Of a DNA stretch of 26,631 bases, positions 1 to 7,202 are shown piece by piece. Made by a program: the position numbers and the translations under genes. The stretch comes from Enterococcus_I eurekensis (GTDB taxonomy: Bacteria; Bacillota; Bacilli; Lactobacillales; Enterococcaceae). Location of the stretch: positions 1-26,631 of the forward strand of contig NZ_JBHSGT010000057.1 of NCBI RefSeq assembly GCF_042654605.1, given 5' to 3'. The notes under the pieces were generated by a model. It ran no database searches and was not told where the DNA came from. It saw only the letters and a list, made by a program, of their open reading frames with translations. Numbering within the stretch: position 1 is the stretch's first letter; every line of letters starts with the position of its first letter.

Positions 1-397
1 TAGGGATATTAGTGATACATATTTCAATAAAATGTGCCAAAGAATTAAAGCTATGAATTATTCAGGTTATATACTCTACCTAAAAATGTTTATTTATATT
101 TCTTTACTGAGGAACTAGGAGATTATCTAGAGATGATTCATTAATAAATTACTCACTCGGGGATTCCCCTTTTCACATTCTTCTATCATAGACCATTTGA
201 ATCTTATTTTGAAGTTGATTGATAGATATTAACAAAATTATCTCAGAGCCCTTTTCTAATCCACAGTCTTCATATAAATAGTTTTTAATCTTAATAATAT
301 TTCACCTGATGTTCCAATATTCGTGCCAACGAAAAATAATTTAAATAAAAAATCCTTTGAAACATTGATTTAACAACGTTCCAAAGACTTAAAATGA
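1..397. other. Intergenic flank outside the element relic
   Basis: I see no intact gene here. On the minus strand an open frame without a start codon (about 173-303) ends in QNKIQMVYDRRM and could be a decayed gene end, but I do not recognise it. The only confident structure is the hairpin at 345-386. If the repeat at 398-421 is the left end of an integrated element, this stretch is the original sequence downstream of sufB. Confidence 0.5.
345..386 (-). terminator. Probable original sufB terminator, displaced
   Basis: On the minus strand CTTTGGAACGTTG and CAATGTTTCAAAG pair over 13 positions (two G-U) around a 6-nt loop, followed by a T-rich tract (GATTTTTTATTT). It starts 12 bp outside the repeat that duplicates the sufB end. 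That is where the sufB terminator would lie before an element inserted at the sufB stop codon. Terminator shape is seen; the link to sufB is inferred. Confidence 0.65.
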
Positions 398-421
398 TAT
401 TATCCCACTGACCCTTCCATT
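398..421. repeat. Left attachment repeat (attL/attR-type copy of the sufB 3' end)
   Basis: This 24-bp stretch matches 1944-1967 at 23 of 24 positions. Read on the minus strand it encodes the last residues of SufB (MEGSVG and the TAA stop). The single difference is a silent serine third position. Duplication of a gene's 3' end on both sides of a segment holding a tyrosine recombinase is the usual mark of site-specific integration. Confidence 0.8.
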
Positions 422-451
422 AGATTTTTTAACAATAATAGAGGGACAAAA

Positions 452-513
452 CAGCTTAATATCAACATTTATTATGTAGAATACTTTATAATATAATCAA
501 TGATATTAAGCTG
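452..513. repeat. 13-bp perfect inverted repeat near the left end
   Basis: CAGCTTAATATCA at 452-464 is exactly inverted as TGATATTAAGCTG at 501-513, with 36 bp between. It lies 30 bp inside the left attachment repeat. It has no T-run and is too widely spaced for a normal terminator. It may be a protein-binding site for recombination or a decayed end structure. Confidence 0.6.
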
Positions 514-523
514 AAATCAAACC

Positions 524-546
524 AATGGCATTTAGTATGGCATTAT
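524..546 (+). repeat. Paired TGGCATT repeats, left (possible integrase arm sites)
   Basis: Two TGGCATT motifs (526-532 and 538-544) lie 12 bp apart, within AATGGCATTTAGTATGGCAT. The same pair with the same 12-bp spacing and orientation occurs at 1852-1874, just after the integrase stop. Tyrosine recombinases of Gram-positive elements often bind short paired direct repeats near both element ends, which is the likeliest reading. Confidence 0.55.
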
Positions 547-618
547 GTTTTTGAGGAGCTATTTCAGAAATCATTTCATTATAACTTAATTTGACAATCC
601 GTATATCAAAATAAAAGA

Positions 619-1098
619 TTACATATTATCCTTTACAGCAACTGCAACCATTTTTGATCTTGCTCTAACTTCCCCTTCAACTTCCATTTCCATATTAAGA
701 ATAACTTTTCTTTCGCCAATTTCTTCAGCTCTTGCTGTTACAGTTACTTCTTTGTCCATAGGAACTGGTTTTCTAAAATCAACTTCAAGTCTTGCTGTAA
801 CAAAACGAAGAATTACAGTATCTTCAGTAAGCTCTAAACCCTTATCTCTGTGTTTAAACCAAGCTGCTGAAGCAGTTCCGTGGCAGTCAAAAATCATCGC
901 TATCATTCCACCAAAAAGATTTTTAGGAACTCCCCCTGTATATTTGCTTTCTGGTGTGAATTTACAGATAGATTCTTCTCCACTTTCTGATGGATAAGAT
1001 TTTAAATGTAAGCCTTCTTCATTTTTAGGTCCACATCCCCAACAATATTGAAACCTTTCTCCATAAGTATCTTGAATTGCAATTCTTTGTTTTTCCAT
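619..1098 (-). CDS. PaaI-like hotdog-fold acyl-CoA thioesterase
   Basis: 159 residues, the usual length of a single-domain hotdog thioesterase, predicted cytosolic. The N-terminal CWGCGPKNEEGL (C19, C22) is typical of the PaaI-like branch that carries a CxGCG motif. The helix region LFGGMIAMIFDCHGTASA (about 61-78) carries the GG and D-x-H positions used in thioester hydrolysis, and the C-terminal half is a beta sheet (RLEVDFRKPVP). It should hydrolyse an acyl-CoA; the substrate cannot be told. The ATG has GAAAGGATG upstream and an extended -10 promoter at 1168-1173, so it is probably expressed on its own. It lies between the attachment repeats, so it is likely cargo of the element, and it is the only intact gene left there. 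Confidence 0.85.
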   Translation of the reverse strand: MEKQRIAIQDTYGERFQYCWGCGPKNEEGLHLKSYPSESGEESICKFTPESKYTGGVPKNLFGGMIAMIFDCHGTASAAWFKHRDKGLELTEDTVILRFVTARLEVDFRKPVPMDKEVTVTARAEEIGERKVILNMEMEVEGEVRARSKMVAVAVKDNM

Positions 1099-1164
1099 TT
1101 AATAACATCCTTTCTTATTAGATCAATATATTTTACTTTTATTTTAAATTTATTTTCATACACT

Positions 1165-1176
1165 GCTATTATAACA
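1165..1176 (-). promoter_or_regulatory. Extended -10 promoter of the thioesterase gene
   Basis: On the minus strand the sequence reads TGTTATAAT, a TGN plus perfect TATAAT (box at 1168-1173). It would start transcription near 1161, about 60 nt before the ATG. No good -35 hexamer is visible, which is acceptable for an extended -10 promoter. Confidence 0.55.
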
Positions 1177-1211
1177 TGTAAAACAAAAATTAATTTTATC
1201 AAGATTTAATA

Positions 1212-1240
1212 TAAAAATCACCCCGCCTTGACGAGGTGAT
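1212..1240 (-). terminator. Terminator after the truncated coiled-coil ORF
   Basis: On the minus strand ATCACCTCG and CGGGGTGAT form a 9-bp stem with one mismatch around TCAAGG, followed by TTTTTAT. It lies 8 nt after the TAG at 1248-1250, so this gene end is still intact although its front is missing. Confidence 0.75.
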
Positions 1241-1247
1241 AAAGCTT

Positions 1248-1577
1248 CTATAAAATTTTTAGATTATCAATCCTATCTAGTTTTAAAACTTTTCTCTTTT
1301 TATCCAACAATTCTTTTTGATTTTCAATATCTCCCTTTAATTTTTCTACTTGGTCTTTTGAAGCTGATCCACTTTCTAAAAGTAAAATCAGTTTTTCTTG
1401 GCTCTCTATTATTTCACTTTTGATTGTAGTTATTGGTTTTACATCATTTCTTATACTTTGTCTTTGTTCAAGTATTTCTCTTTCTATTTCATCTCTTATT
1501 TTCTTTGTTTCTGCTTCTATTTCCCTAATTCTATTTTTTATCCTATCAGTCCTATATTTAACATACTCAATTCCTTT
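1248..1577 (-). pseudogene. 5'-truncated coiled-coil protein (remnant)
   Basis: An open frame of about 108 codons runs from the junction near 1577 to TAG at 1248-1250. It has no start codon, and a stop lies immediately upstream in frame at the junction. The translation is strongly helical and charged (YVKYRTDRIKNRIREIEAE near the front, then SEIIESQEKLILLLESGSAS), a likely coiled coil. It ends DRIDNLKIL and is followed by a good terminator, so this is the true C-terminus of a gene whose front was deleted. I do not recognise the family; a plasmid, ICE or phage protein is likely from context. It diverges from the integrase fragment, and both break at the same point. Confidence 0.6.
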
Positions 1578-1849
1578 TTACAAACAAATTCAATGAATTG
1601 TACTATCCTCAAGCACCCAATGATTGGTTATATAATATTCTTGAAAAGTATGATTTACCTAAAATTACTTTGCATGGTTTTAGACACACTCACGCCAGTT
1701 TACTTTTTGAGTCTGGTGCTAGTATCAAAGAAGTTCAAGAACGATTAGGACATAAAGATGTCAAAACAACTATGAATATTTATACCCATGTTACTCCCGA
1801 AAAGGTTAGAGAAACAGGAGAACGATTTGCAAAATATGTTAATTTTTAG
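1571..1849 (+). pseudogene. 5'-truncated phage/ICE-type tyrosine integrase
   Basis: The frame reads FLFTNKFNELYYPQAPNDW, then KITLHGFRHTHASLLFESG, then ERLGHKDVKTTMNIYTHV and a short tail ending KYVNF. This is the C-terminal catalytic third of a tyrosine recombinase: the HxxR box (HGFRHTH), the downstream GH histidine and the tyrosine nucleophile (IYTHV) are all present. The arm-binding and core-binding domains and the first catalytic arginine are missing. A TTG at 1598 could start an 83-codon peptide but is not a real start: clear integrase sequence extends upstream of it to about 1571, where homology ends abruptly and an in-frame stop appears. The fragment points toward the sufB end and stops about 95 bp from the right attachment repeat, the normal place for an integrase gene. 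It cannot be active as it stands. Confidence 0.85.
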
Positions 1850-1851
1850 CA

Positions 1852-1874
1852 AATGGCATTTAATTTGGCATTTA
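1852..1874 (+). repeat. Paired TGGCATT repeats, right (possible integrase arm sites)
   Basis: TGGCATT at 1854-1860 and 1866-1872, 12 bp apart, starting 3 bp after the integrase stop. The pair matches the one at 524-546: AATGGCATTTA is identical, as is the second TGGCATT. Position beside the integrase and the attachment repeat fits an integrase arm site. Confidence 0.55.
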
Positions 1875-1891
1875 CTCTAAAATCACACAAC

Positions 1892-1938
1892 AAAAAAAGA
1901 GCCCAAAACATTGTTAATTCAATGTTTTGGCACTCTTT
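1892..1938 (-). terminator. Present-day sufB terminator, inside the element relic
   Basis: On the minus strand AAAGAG..CCAAAACATTG pairs with CAATGTTTTGG..CTCTTT (about 17 bp with a small interior mismatch), followed by a run of seven T. It lies 8 bp beyond the sufB stop and on the element side of the attachment repeat. Confidence 0.85.
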
Positions 1939-1943
1939 AAATT

Positions 1944-1967
1944 TATTATCCCACAGACCCTTCCATT
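1944..1967. repeat. Right attachment repeat at the sufB 3' end
   Basis: The second copy of the 24-bp repeat at 398-421. It covers the sufB stop codon and the last six codons. Because the repeat carries the coding end, sufB stays intact after integration. Confidence 0.8.
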
Positions 1968-3340
1968 TCATACTGAATCAGTCTGTTCAATTCTACCGCG
2001 TATTCCATCGGTAATTCTTTGGTAAATGGTTCAACGAAGCCCATTACGATCATTTCTGTCGCTTCGAGTTCTGATAGACCACGACTCATCAGATAGTATA
2101 ATTGTTCTTCTGAGATTTTTGATACTTTCGCTTCATGTTCTAGTGAAACGTTACTGTTGTGGATTTCGTTATATGGAATCGTATCTGATTTTGATTCGTT
2201 ATCCATAATAATTGTGTCACACTCGATATGAGAAATCGAGCCGGCACTGTTTTTACCGAATGTTACTTGTCCTCGGTAGTTTACTTCACCACCGCTTTTC
2301 GCGATTGATTTTGAAACGATTGAGCTTGATGTGTTTGGTGCGTTATGGATCATTTTTGCACCGGTATCTTGGATTTGTTGGCCGTTCGCAAATGCGACTG
2401 ACAACATTGTTCCACGTGCGCCTTCACCTTCTAGGTAAACACTTGGGTATTTCATTGTTGTTTTGGCACCTAAGTTCCCATCAATCCATTCAACCGTTGC
2501 GCCGGCTTCCGCACGGGCACGTTTTGTCACTAAGTTATACACGTTATCTGACCAGTTTTGGATGGTTGTGTAACGGCAGTAAGCATCTTTTAGGGTAAAG
2601 ATTTCAACAATTGCCGCATGTAAACTGTTTGATGAATAGGTTGGAGCGGTACAGCCTTCAACGTAATGCACGCTTGCGCCTTCATCGACGACGATTAATG
2701 TACGTTCAAATTGGCCTGTTCCTTCTGCGTTAATCCGGAAGTATGTTTGTAATGGGACATCGACACGTACGCCTTTTGGTACGTAGATAAATGTGCCACC
2801 TGACCAAACGGCAGAGTTTAATGCGGCTAATTTGTTGTCCGTTGGTGGGACTAATTTTGAGAAATATTGTTTGAAGATTTCTGGGTATTCTTTTAAAGCG
2901 GAATCGGTATCGGTAAAGATGATTCCTAATTTTTGGAATTCTTCCTTCATATTGTGGTAAACCACTTCTGATTCATATTGCGCAGAAGCTCCGGCTAAGT
3001 AAGCACGTTCTGCTTCTGGAATTCCGATACGTTCAAATGTTTCTTTAATCTTTTCTGGTACGTCATCCCAGTCTCTTGCTGGTTTGTCACTCGCTTTTTG
3101 GTAATATTTAATCGAATCAAAATCCAAATCTTCTAAGCTTGGACCCCAATTTTGCATTGGCATTTTATGGTAAGCAGCTAATGATTTCAAACGGAAATCA
3201 AGCATCCATTCTGGCTCATCTTTTACTCGTGAGATTTCACGAACGACTTCTTCTGTCAGACCTTCACCTGTACTAAAAACCGGTTGGAAGTCGTCATGGA
3301 AGCCATATTGATATTCTTCTAATTCTGGTACACCACTCAT
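1946..3340 (-). CDS. sufB: Fe-S cluster assembly scaffold protein SufB
   Basis: 464 residues, normal for SufB. With SufC and SufD it forms the SufBC2D scaffold that builds Fe-S clusters in the cytosol. Recognisable stretches are AALNSAVWSGGTFIYVPKGV (about 175-194), VHYVEGCTAPTYSSNSLHAA in the beta-helix core with its conserved cysteine, and the C-terminal LMSRGLSELEATEMIVMGF that contacts SufC. The ATG has TAGGAGTGAGAAAAC upstream, 12 nt after sufU. It is the last gene of the operon. Its final codons form the attachment repeat, so the C-terminal residues MEGSVG may have been supplied by the incoming element. Confidence 0.97.
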   Translation of the reverse strand: MSGVPELEEYQYGFHDDFQPVFSTGEGLTEEVVREISRVKDEPEWMLDFRLKSLAAYHKMPMQNWGPSLEDLDFDSIKYYQKASDKPARDWDDVPEKIKETFERIGIPEAERAYLAGASAQYESEVVYHNMKEEFQKLGIIFTDTDSALKEYPEIFKQYFSKLVPPTDNKLAALNSAVWSGGTFIYVPKGVRVDVPLQTYFRINAEGTGQFERTLIVVDEGASVHYVEGCTAPTYSSNSLHAAIVEIFTLKDAYCRYTTIQNWSDNVYNLVTKRARAEAGATVEWIDGNLGAKTTMKYPSVYLEGEGARGTMLSVAFANGQQIQDTGAKMIHNAPNTSSSIVSKSIAKSGGEVNYRGQVTFGKNSAGSISHIECDTIIMDNESKSDTIPYNEIHNSNVSLEHEAKVSKISEEQLYYLMSRGLSELEATEMIVMGFVEPFTKELPMEYAVELNRLIQYEMEGSVG

Positions 3341-3352
3341 GTTTTCTCACTC

Positions 3353-3814
3353 CTACTCTTCGATATTTTCTTTATGTTCTTTCACTGTTGGATTGGCAAT
3401 GATTTGATTCAATGCTTTCCAGCCAAGTGTGGCACATTTTATTCGTGCGGGGAATTTTGCGACGCCACCAAGCATGCTGCCATCTTGTAACGGCTCAGCA
3501 TCGACGTCTTTACCTTGAACAAGGTCTGAAAACAATTCAGACAGTTCGCTGGCTTCTTTTAATGTTTTACCAATTACCGCATCGGTCATCATTGAGGCAC
3601 TCGCTGTGCTAATCGAACAGCCGTGACCTGAAAAAGCAATTTTTTCGATGATGTCGTCTTTTAATTGGACTTCCAAGGTGATGATATCGCCACACGTTGG
3701 ATTGTGTAATTCAACTTTTTGGCTGTCTTCGCCTAAGGTTCCGTGATGATGGGGATGACTTGAATGGTCCAAAATCACTTGGCGGTACAAGTTATCTAAT
3801 TTAGATAGTGCCAT
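3353..3814 (-). CDS. sufU: SufU zinc-dependent sulfurtransferase
   Basis: 153 residues from the ATG at 3814, which has AAGGAGTTTTTCAATC before it. An upstream in-frame start would add 12 residues inside sufS and has no such site. SufU accepts sulfur from the SufS cysteine through its zinc site. The ligands are visible: C41 and D43 in NPTCGD, C66 in GHGCSIS and C127 in IKCATLGW. The insert between C66 and C127 is the feature separating SufU from IscU. It overlaps the end of sufS by 14 nt, which suggests translational coupling of the desulfurase and its acceptor. Confidence 0.96.
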   Translation of the reverse strand: MALSKLDNLYRQVILDHSSHPHHHGTLGEDSQKVELHNPTCGDIITLEVQLKDDIIEKIAFSGHGCSISTASASMMTDAVIGKTLKEASELSELFSDLVQGKDVDAEPLQDGSMLGGVAKFPARIKCATLGWKALNQIIANPTVKEHKENIEE

Positions 3815-5033
3815 GATTGAAAAACTCCTTCGTTGCATAAATGGCTTCAACTAAGCTGTCCGCTTCGGCTTTTGTATTATAAAAGTAAAAGCTAGCACGA
3901 GCAGTCGCTGAGACATCTAAATATTTTAGTAATGGTTGTGCACAATGGTGTCCTGCGCGCACGGCAATGCCTTGCATGTCCATCGCTGTTGCGACATCAT
4001 GCGGATGCACGCCATCGATGTTAAAAGCAATCACGGCTGTCCGTTTTTCTGGATCGGTTGGACCATAAATCGTTAAGCCTTCTATCGCGGCTAGTTTTGG
4101 TAAAACATAGCGCACGATTTCAGCTTCATATTGATGGATTTCCTCTAATCCAATTGCTTCTAAATAATCAATTGCGGCAGCTAATCCGATCGCTCCAGCC
4201 ATGTTTGGCGTACCGGCTTCAAACTTCCAAGGAAGCTCTGACCAGGTACTATCTTGCAAATGAACGAAATTAATCATTTCCCCACCGAATTCGACGGGTT
4301 CCATTTGCTCAAGCCATTCACGTTTGCCGTAAAGCACACCGATACCAGTTGGTCCACACATTTTATGACCACTAAAGACATAAAAGTCACAGTCTAAGTC
4401 TTGGACGTCGACTTTCATATGCGGTACCGCTTGGGCACCATCTACAACCATGACTGCGCCTTTTTGATGGGCATACACTGTTAATTCTTTAATTGGATTC
4501 ACAACACCAAGGACGTTTGAAACATGAGCTAACGAAACGATCGCCGTTTTATCGGTAATTTTTTCTTTGGCATCAGCTAAATCAAGCTCGCCGTCTTTCG
4601 TTAACTCAATGTATTTCAAAGTGGCTTTTTTCGCTTTCGCTAATTGTTGCCACGGTACAATGTTGGCATGGTGTTCCATGTAAGAAATGACGATTTCATC
4701 GCCCTCTTTAACTTTTAAATCACCAAAACTTTGTGCGACCCAGTTAAGACTAGTTGTCGCACCTCGCGTGAAGAGGACTTCAGTGGTTTCTTTGGCATTA
4801 ATAAAGCGACGCGTTGTTTCGCGTGCATTTTCGTATTGGGTGGTTGCTCGTTCCGCCAGGGTATGAACCCCGCGGTGAACGTTCGCGTTGTTTTGATTGT
4901 AATAATCAATGATGGCTTGTGTTACCGCCTTTGGTTTTTGCGTAGTTGCTGCATTGTCTAAATAAACTAAAGGCTCATCATTCACAATCTGATCTAAAAT
5001 CGGAAAATCTTGACGAAGCTTTTCGCTATTCAT
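3801..5033 (-). CDS. sufS: Cysteine desulfurase SufS
   Basis: 410 residues, a full-length group II cysteine desulfurase. It takes sulfur from L-cysteine, gives alanine and holds a persulfide for SufU. The PLP lysine is K224 in FSGHKMCGPTG, and the persulfide cysteine is C364 in RAGHHCAQPL. The short loop around C364 fits a SufU-dependent enzyme. The start overlaps the sufD stop as TAATG (one base shared) and the end overlaps sufU by 14 nt, so it is tightly coupled on both sides. Confidence 0.97.
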   Translation of the reverse strand: MNSEKLRQDFPILDQIVNDEPLVYLDNAATTQKPKAVTQAIIDYYNQNNANVHRGVHTLAERATTQYENARETTRRFINAKETTEVLFTRGATTSLNWVAQSFGDLKVKEGDEIVISYMEHHANIVPWQQLAKAKKATLKYIELTKDGELDLADAKEKITDKTAIVSLAHVSNVLGVVNPIKELTVYAHQKGAVMVVDGAQAVPHMKVDVQDLDCDFYVFSGHKMCGPTGIGVLYGKREWLEQMEPVEFGGEMINFVHLQDSTWSELPWKFEAGTPNMAGAIGLAAAIDYLEAIGLEEIHQYEAEIVRYVLPKLAAIEGLTIYGPTDPEKRTAVIAFNIDGVHPHDVATAMDMQGIAVRAGHHCAQPLLKYLDVSATARASFYFYNTKAEADSLVEAIYATKEFFNHGTI

Positions 5034-6325
5034 TATGCATTCAACTTCCCTTCAATTACGTCAACGAGTTCTTGTTGAACGCTCTTCACTGGGATAGCTG
5101 AAATAACCGAACCTAAGAAACCACGGATGACTAAGCGTTCCGCATCTTCTTTACGTAAGCCACGACTCATTAAGTAGTACATTTCATCGGGATCCACACG
5201 ACCTGAGCTGGCTGCGTGTCCTGCTGTTACTTCGTTTTCATCGATTAATAAGATTGGGTTCGCATCGCCACGAGCATCATCTGAAAGCATTAAAATACGG
5301 CTTTCTTGTTGTGCATCTGCACCTTTTGCTCCATGTAAAATATGACCAATTCCATTAAACGTTAGTGTTCCTTTTTCACGGATAACACCATGTTGTAAAA
5401 TGTGACCGATCGAATGCGGTGCACGGTTTGTCACACGAGTATCAATTCCTTGTGTTTGACGACCAGCACTGATTGCAACGATTTTCACTTCTGAATGTGA
5501 ACCTTCGCCCACTAATTCAGAATCAAAGTCTGCTACGATGTTGCCATCGTTCATCACACCAATTGCCCAGTCAACCGATGCATCACGTAAAATATAACCA
5601 CGACGATTAATATAAGTTGAGATATTCTCACCTAATTGATCAATCGCTGAGTATTTTACTTTTGCTCCAGCTTTTGCAATGATTTCAACGACGATGTTCC
5701 CTGAAAGTTTTTCAGTTGTTTCGCCTTCTGATTTGAATCGTTCTAAGTAGCTGAACTCACTATTTTCTTCCGCTACGATTAAAACGTGTTTATAGAAATG
5801 ATGACCAAGTGCTTGATTGTGGTTGAAGATTGCTTCAAGTGGTTTTTCGATAACCACATTTTTAGGAACATATAAGAACATTCCGCTATTCATGAATGCC
5901 GCATGGGCTGCAGTCATTTTATCTTCGTCCATCGGTACTGCTTTTGTCATGTAGTATTCTTTAACTAATTCAGGATGGTTTAACATCGCTGTAAATAAGT
6001 CGGTAAAGATGACACCTTGGTTGGTTAACGTAATTGGTAATTGTTCAAAAACCGTTACGTCGTCTTGTTGAACAACCATTGGATGGTTATTCATATCATC
6101 AAACGCTGGTACTGAAGTAATTTCAGCCGTTTCACCGTCTAATGCTGCTTCGCTAATGTTAAAGAGCGGCCAACGCTCATATTTTACACGCTCAATTTTT
6201 GGAAAATCTAATGTTGTTGCTTTTTCTAAAGCTTGTTCTCGTAATTCCAGCATCCAAGTCGGTTCTTCTTTGATGGCCGAAAAAACTTTTACAGCGCCTA
6301 AATAGTCTTGTAAATTTTTCTTCAT
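5033..6325 (-). CDS. sufD: Fe-S cluster assembly protein SufD
   Basis: 430 residues from the ATG at 6325, nine bases after AGGAGG. A TTG one codon earlier is less likely. SufD is the SufB paralogue in the SufBC2D complex. It shows the family beta-helix repeats (GNIVVEIIAKAGAKVKYSAI, NAPHSIGHILQHGV-like turns) and the C-terminal SufC-binding segment YYLMSRGLRKEDAERLVIRG with the conserved HAASSGRVDPDE before it. It follows sufC by 16 nt. Confidence 0.96.
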   Translation of the reverse strand: MKKNLQDYLGAVKVFSAIKEEPTWMLELREQALEKATTLDFPKIERVKYERWPLFNISEAALDGETAEITSVPAFDDMNNHPMVVQQDDVTVFEQLPITLTNQGVIFTDLFTAMLNHPELVKEYYMTKAVPMDEDKMTAAHAAFMNSGMFLYVPKNVVIEKPLEAIFNHNQALGHHFYKHVLIVAEENSEFSYLERFKSEGETTEKLSGNIVVEIIAKAGAKVKYSAIDQLGENISTYINRRGYILRDASVDWAIGVMNDGNIVADFDSELVGEGSHSEVKIVAISAGRQTQGIDTRVTNRAPHSIGHILQHGVIREKGTLTFNGIGHILHGAKGADAQQESRILMLSDDARGDANPILLIDENEVTAGHAASSGRVDPDEMYYLMSRGLRKEDAERLVIRGFLGSVISAIPVKSVQQELVDVIEGKLNA

Positions 6326-6341
6326 CAATAAAAACCTCCTG

Positions 6342-7115
6342 TTAAGCTTCTTCTTCTTTGTAGTCGATACCTAATTCTTTACTAATTCCTGCATAACCTT
6401 CTGCTTCTAAACGTTTCGCAAGGTCCGCGCCACCAGTCATTACCACGCGACCTTCCATCATAATATGTACCACATCTGGTGTGATGTAGTTTAATAGACG
6501 TTGGTAATGCGTAATGATTAATGAACCAAAGTTGTCGCCGCGCATTTCGTTAATGCCTTTTGCTACAACTTTTAATGCATCGATATCTAAACCTGAGTCA
6601 ATCTCATCTAAGATTGCAAAAGTTGGTTCTAACATTAATAATTGTAAGATTTCGTTACGTTTTTTCTCTCCACCTGAGAAGCCTTCGTTTAAGTAACGTT
6701 CAGCCATTTCCTCAGCCATGTTTAAAAGAGCCATTTTTTCATCTAATTTTTTGATGAATTGCATAACAGAAATTTTATCGTCTTCATCACGTTTAGCATT
6801 GATTGCTGCACGCATGAATTCTGCGTTCGTGATTCCTTGAATTTCACTTGGATATTGCATCGCTAAAAATAGACCTAAACGCGCGCGTTCATCTACTTCT
6901 AATTCTAAAATGTTTTCGCCATCTAAAAGGATTTCCCCTTCAGTCACTTCATAATTAGGGTTCCCCATAATCGCAGCAGATAACGTTGATTTACCTGTTC
7001 CATTTGGTCCCATGATTGCGTGAATTTCTCCTGTATTGATTGTTAAGTTCACGCCTTTTAAAATCTCTTTATCTTCAATTGACACGTGTAAGTTTTTAAT
7101 CTCTAAAACGGACAT
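6342..7115 (-). CDS. sufC: Fe-S assembly ATPase SufC
   Basis: 257 residues from the ATG at 7115, which follows GGAGGTATTTGC; an in-frame upstream ATG at 7148 lacks a site and lies in the promoter region. SufC is the ABC-type ATPase of the SufBC2D scaffold. Visible motifs are Walker A GPNGTGKST (36-44), Q-loop Q87, the variant signature FSGGEKKRNE (146-155), Walker B FAILDEIDSGLD (166-177) and switch histidine H203 in IITHY. The EKKRNE signature is typical of SufC. It is the first gene of the operon. Confidence 0.97.
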   Translation of the reverse strand: MSVLEIKNLHVSIEDKEILKGVNLTINTGEIHAIMGPNGTGKSTLSAAIMGNPNYEVTEGEILLDGENILELEVDERARLGLFLAMQYPSEIQGITNAEFMRAAINAKRDEDDKISVMQFIKKLDEKMALLNMAEEMAERYLNEGFSGGEKKRNEILQLLMLEPTFAILDEIDSGLDIDALKVVAKGINEMRGDNFGSLIITHYQRLLNYITPDVVHIMMEGRVVMTGGADLAKRLEAEGYAGISKELGIDYKEEEA

Positions 7116-7136
7116 GCAAATACCTCCAATTAATTT

Positions 7137-7174
7137 TTTCATTCTCATTCATTGTAGACTAATTGAGAATGAAA
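7137..7174. promoter_or_regulatory. Inverted-repeat operator over the suf promoter
   Basis: TTTCATTCTCA at 7137-7147 is exactly inverted as TGAGAATGAAA at 7164-7174, with 16 bp between. Its centre falls on the -10 box. One arm fills the spacer and touches the -35, and the other covers the expected start site near 7144. A dimeric repressor bound here would block polymerase. The binder is unknown. Confidence 0.6.
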
Positions 7175-7179
7175 CTCAA
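7151..7179 (-). promoter_or_regulatory. suf operon promoter
   Basis: On the minus strand TTGAGT (7174-7179), a 17-bp spacer, then TACAAT (7151-7156). It would start transcription near 7144, about 29 nt before the sufC ATG, leaving room for the ribosome binding site. Confidence 0.8.
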
Positions 7180-7202
7180 ACTTTGAAACTCAAAAACTCA
7201 AA
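7172..7202. repeat. Three AAACTCAAA direct repeats upstream of suf
   Basis: AAACTCAAA occurs at 7172-7180, 7186-7194 and 7194-7202 (TTTGAGTTT on the coding strand). The first overlaps the -35 box. Starts are 14 and 8 bp apart. They may be activator or repressor sites; the irregular spacing leaves this open. Confidence 0.5.

Noticed and set aside
1398..1748. Plus-strand open frame of 116 codons rich in F, Y and L
   Set aside because: It is the antisense of the coiled-coil remnant running into another frame of the integrase fragment; the composition is a reading artefact.
1598..1849. Complete 83-residue integrase-like gene from TTG
   Set aside because: Integrase-like sequence continues upstream of the TTG and the N-terminal domains are missing, so it is a truncated gene.
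2212..2598. Plus-strand open frame of 128 codons
   Set aside because: It lies opposite sufB and has the H/L/R-rich look of antisense translation.
7165..7179. Fur/PerR box upstream of suf
   Set aside because: TGAGAATGAAACTCA matches its own inverse at only 5 of 7 positions per arm and departs from the TGATAATNATTATCA form.
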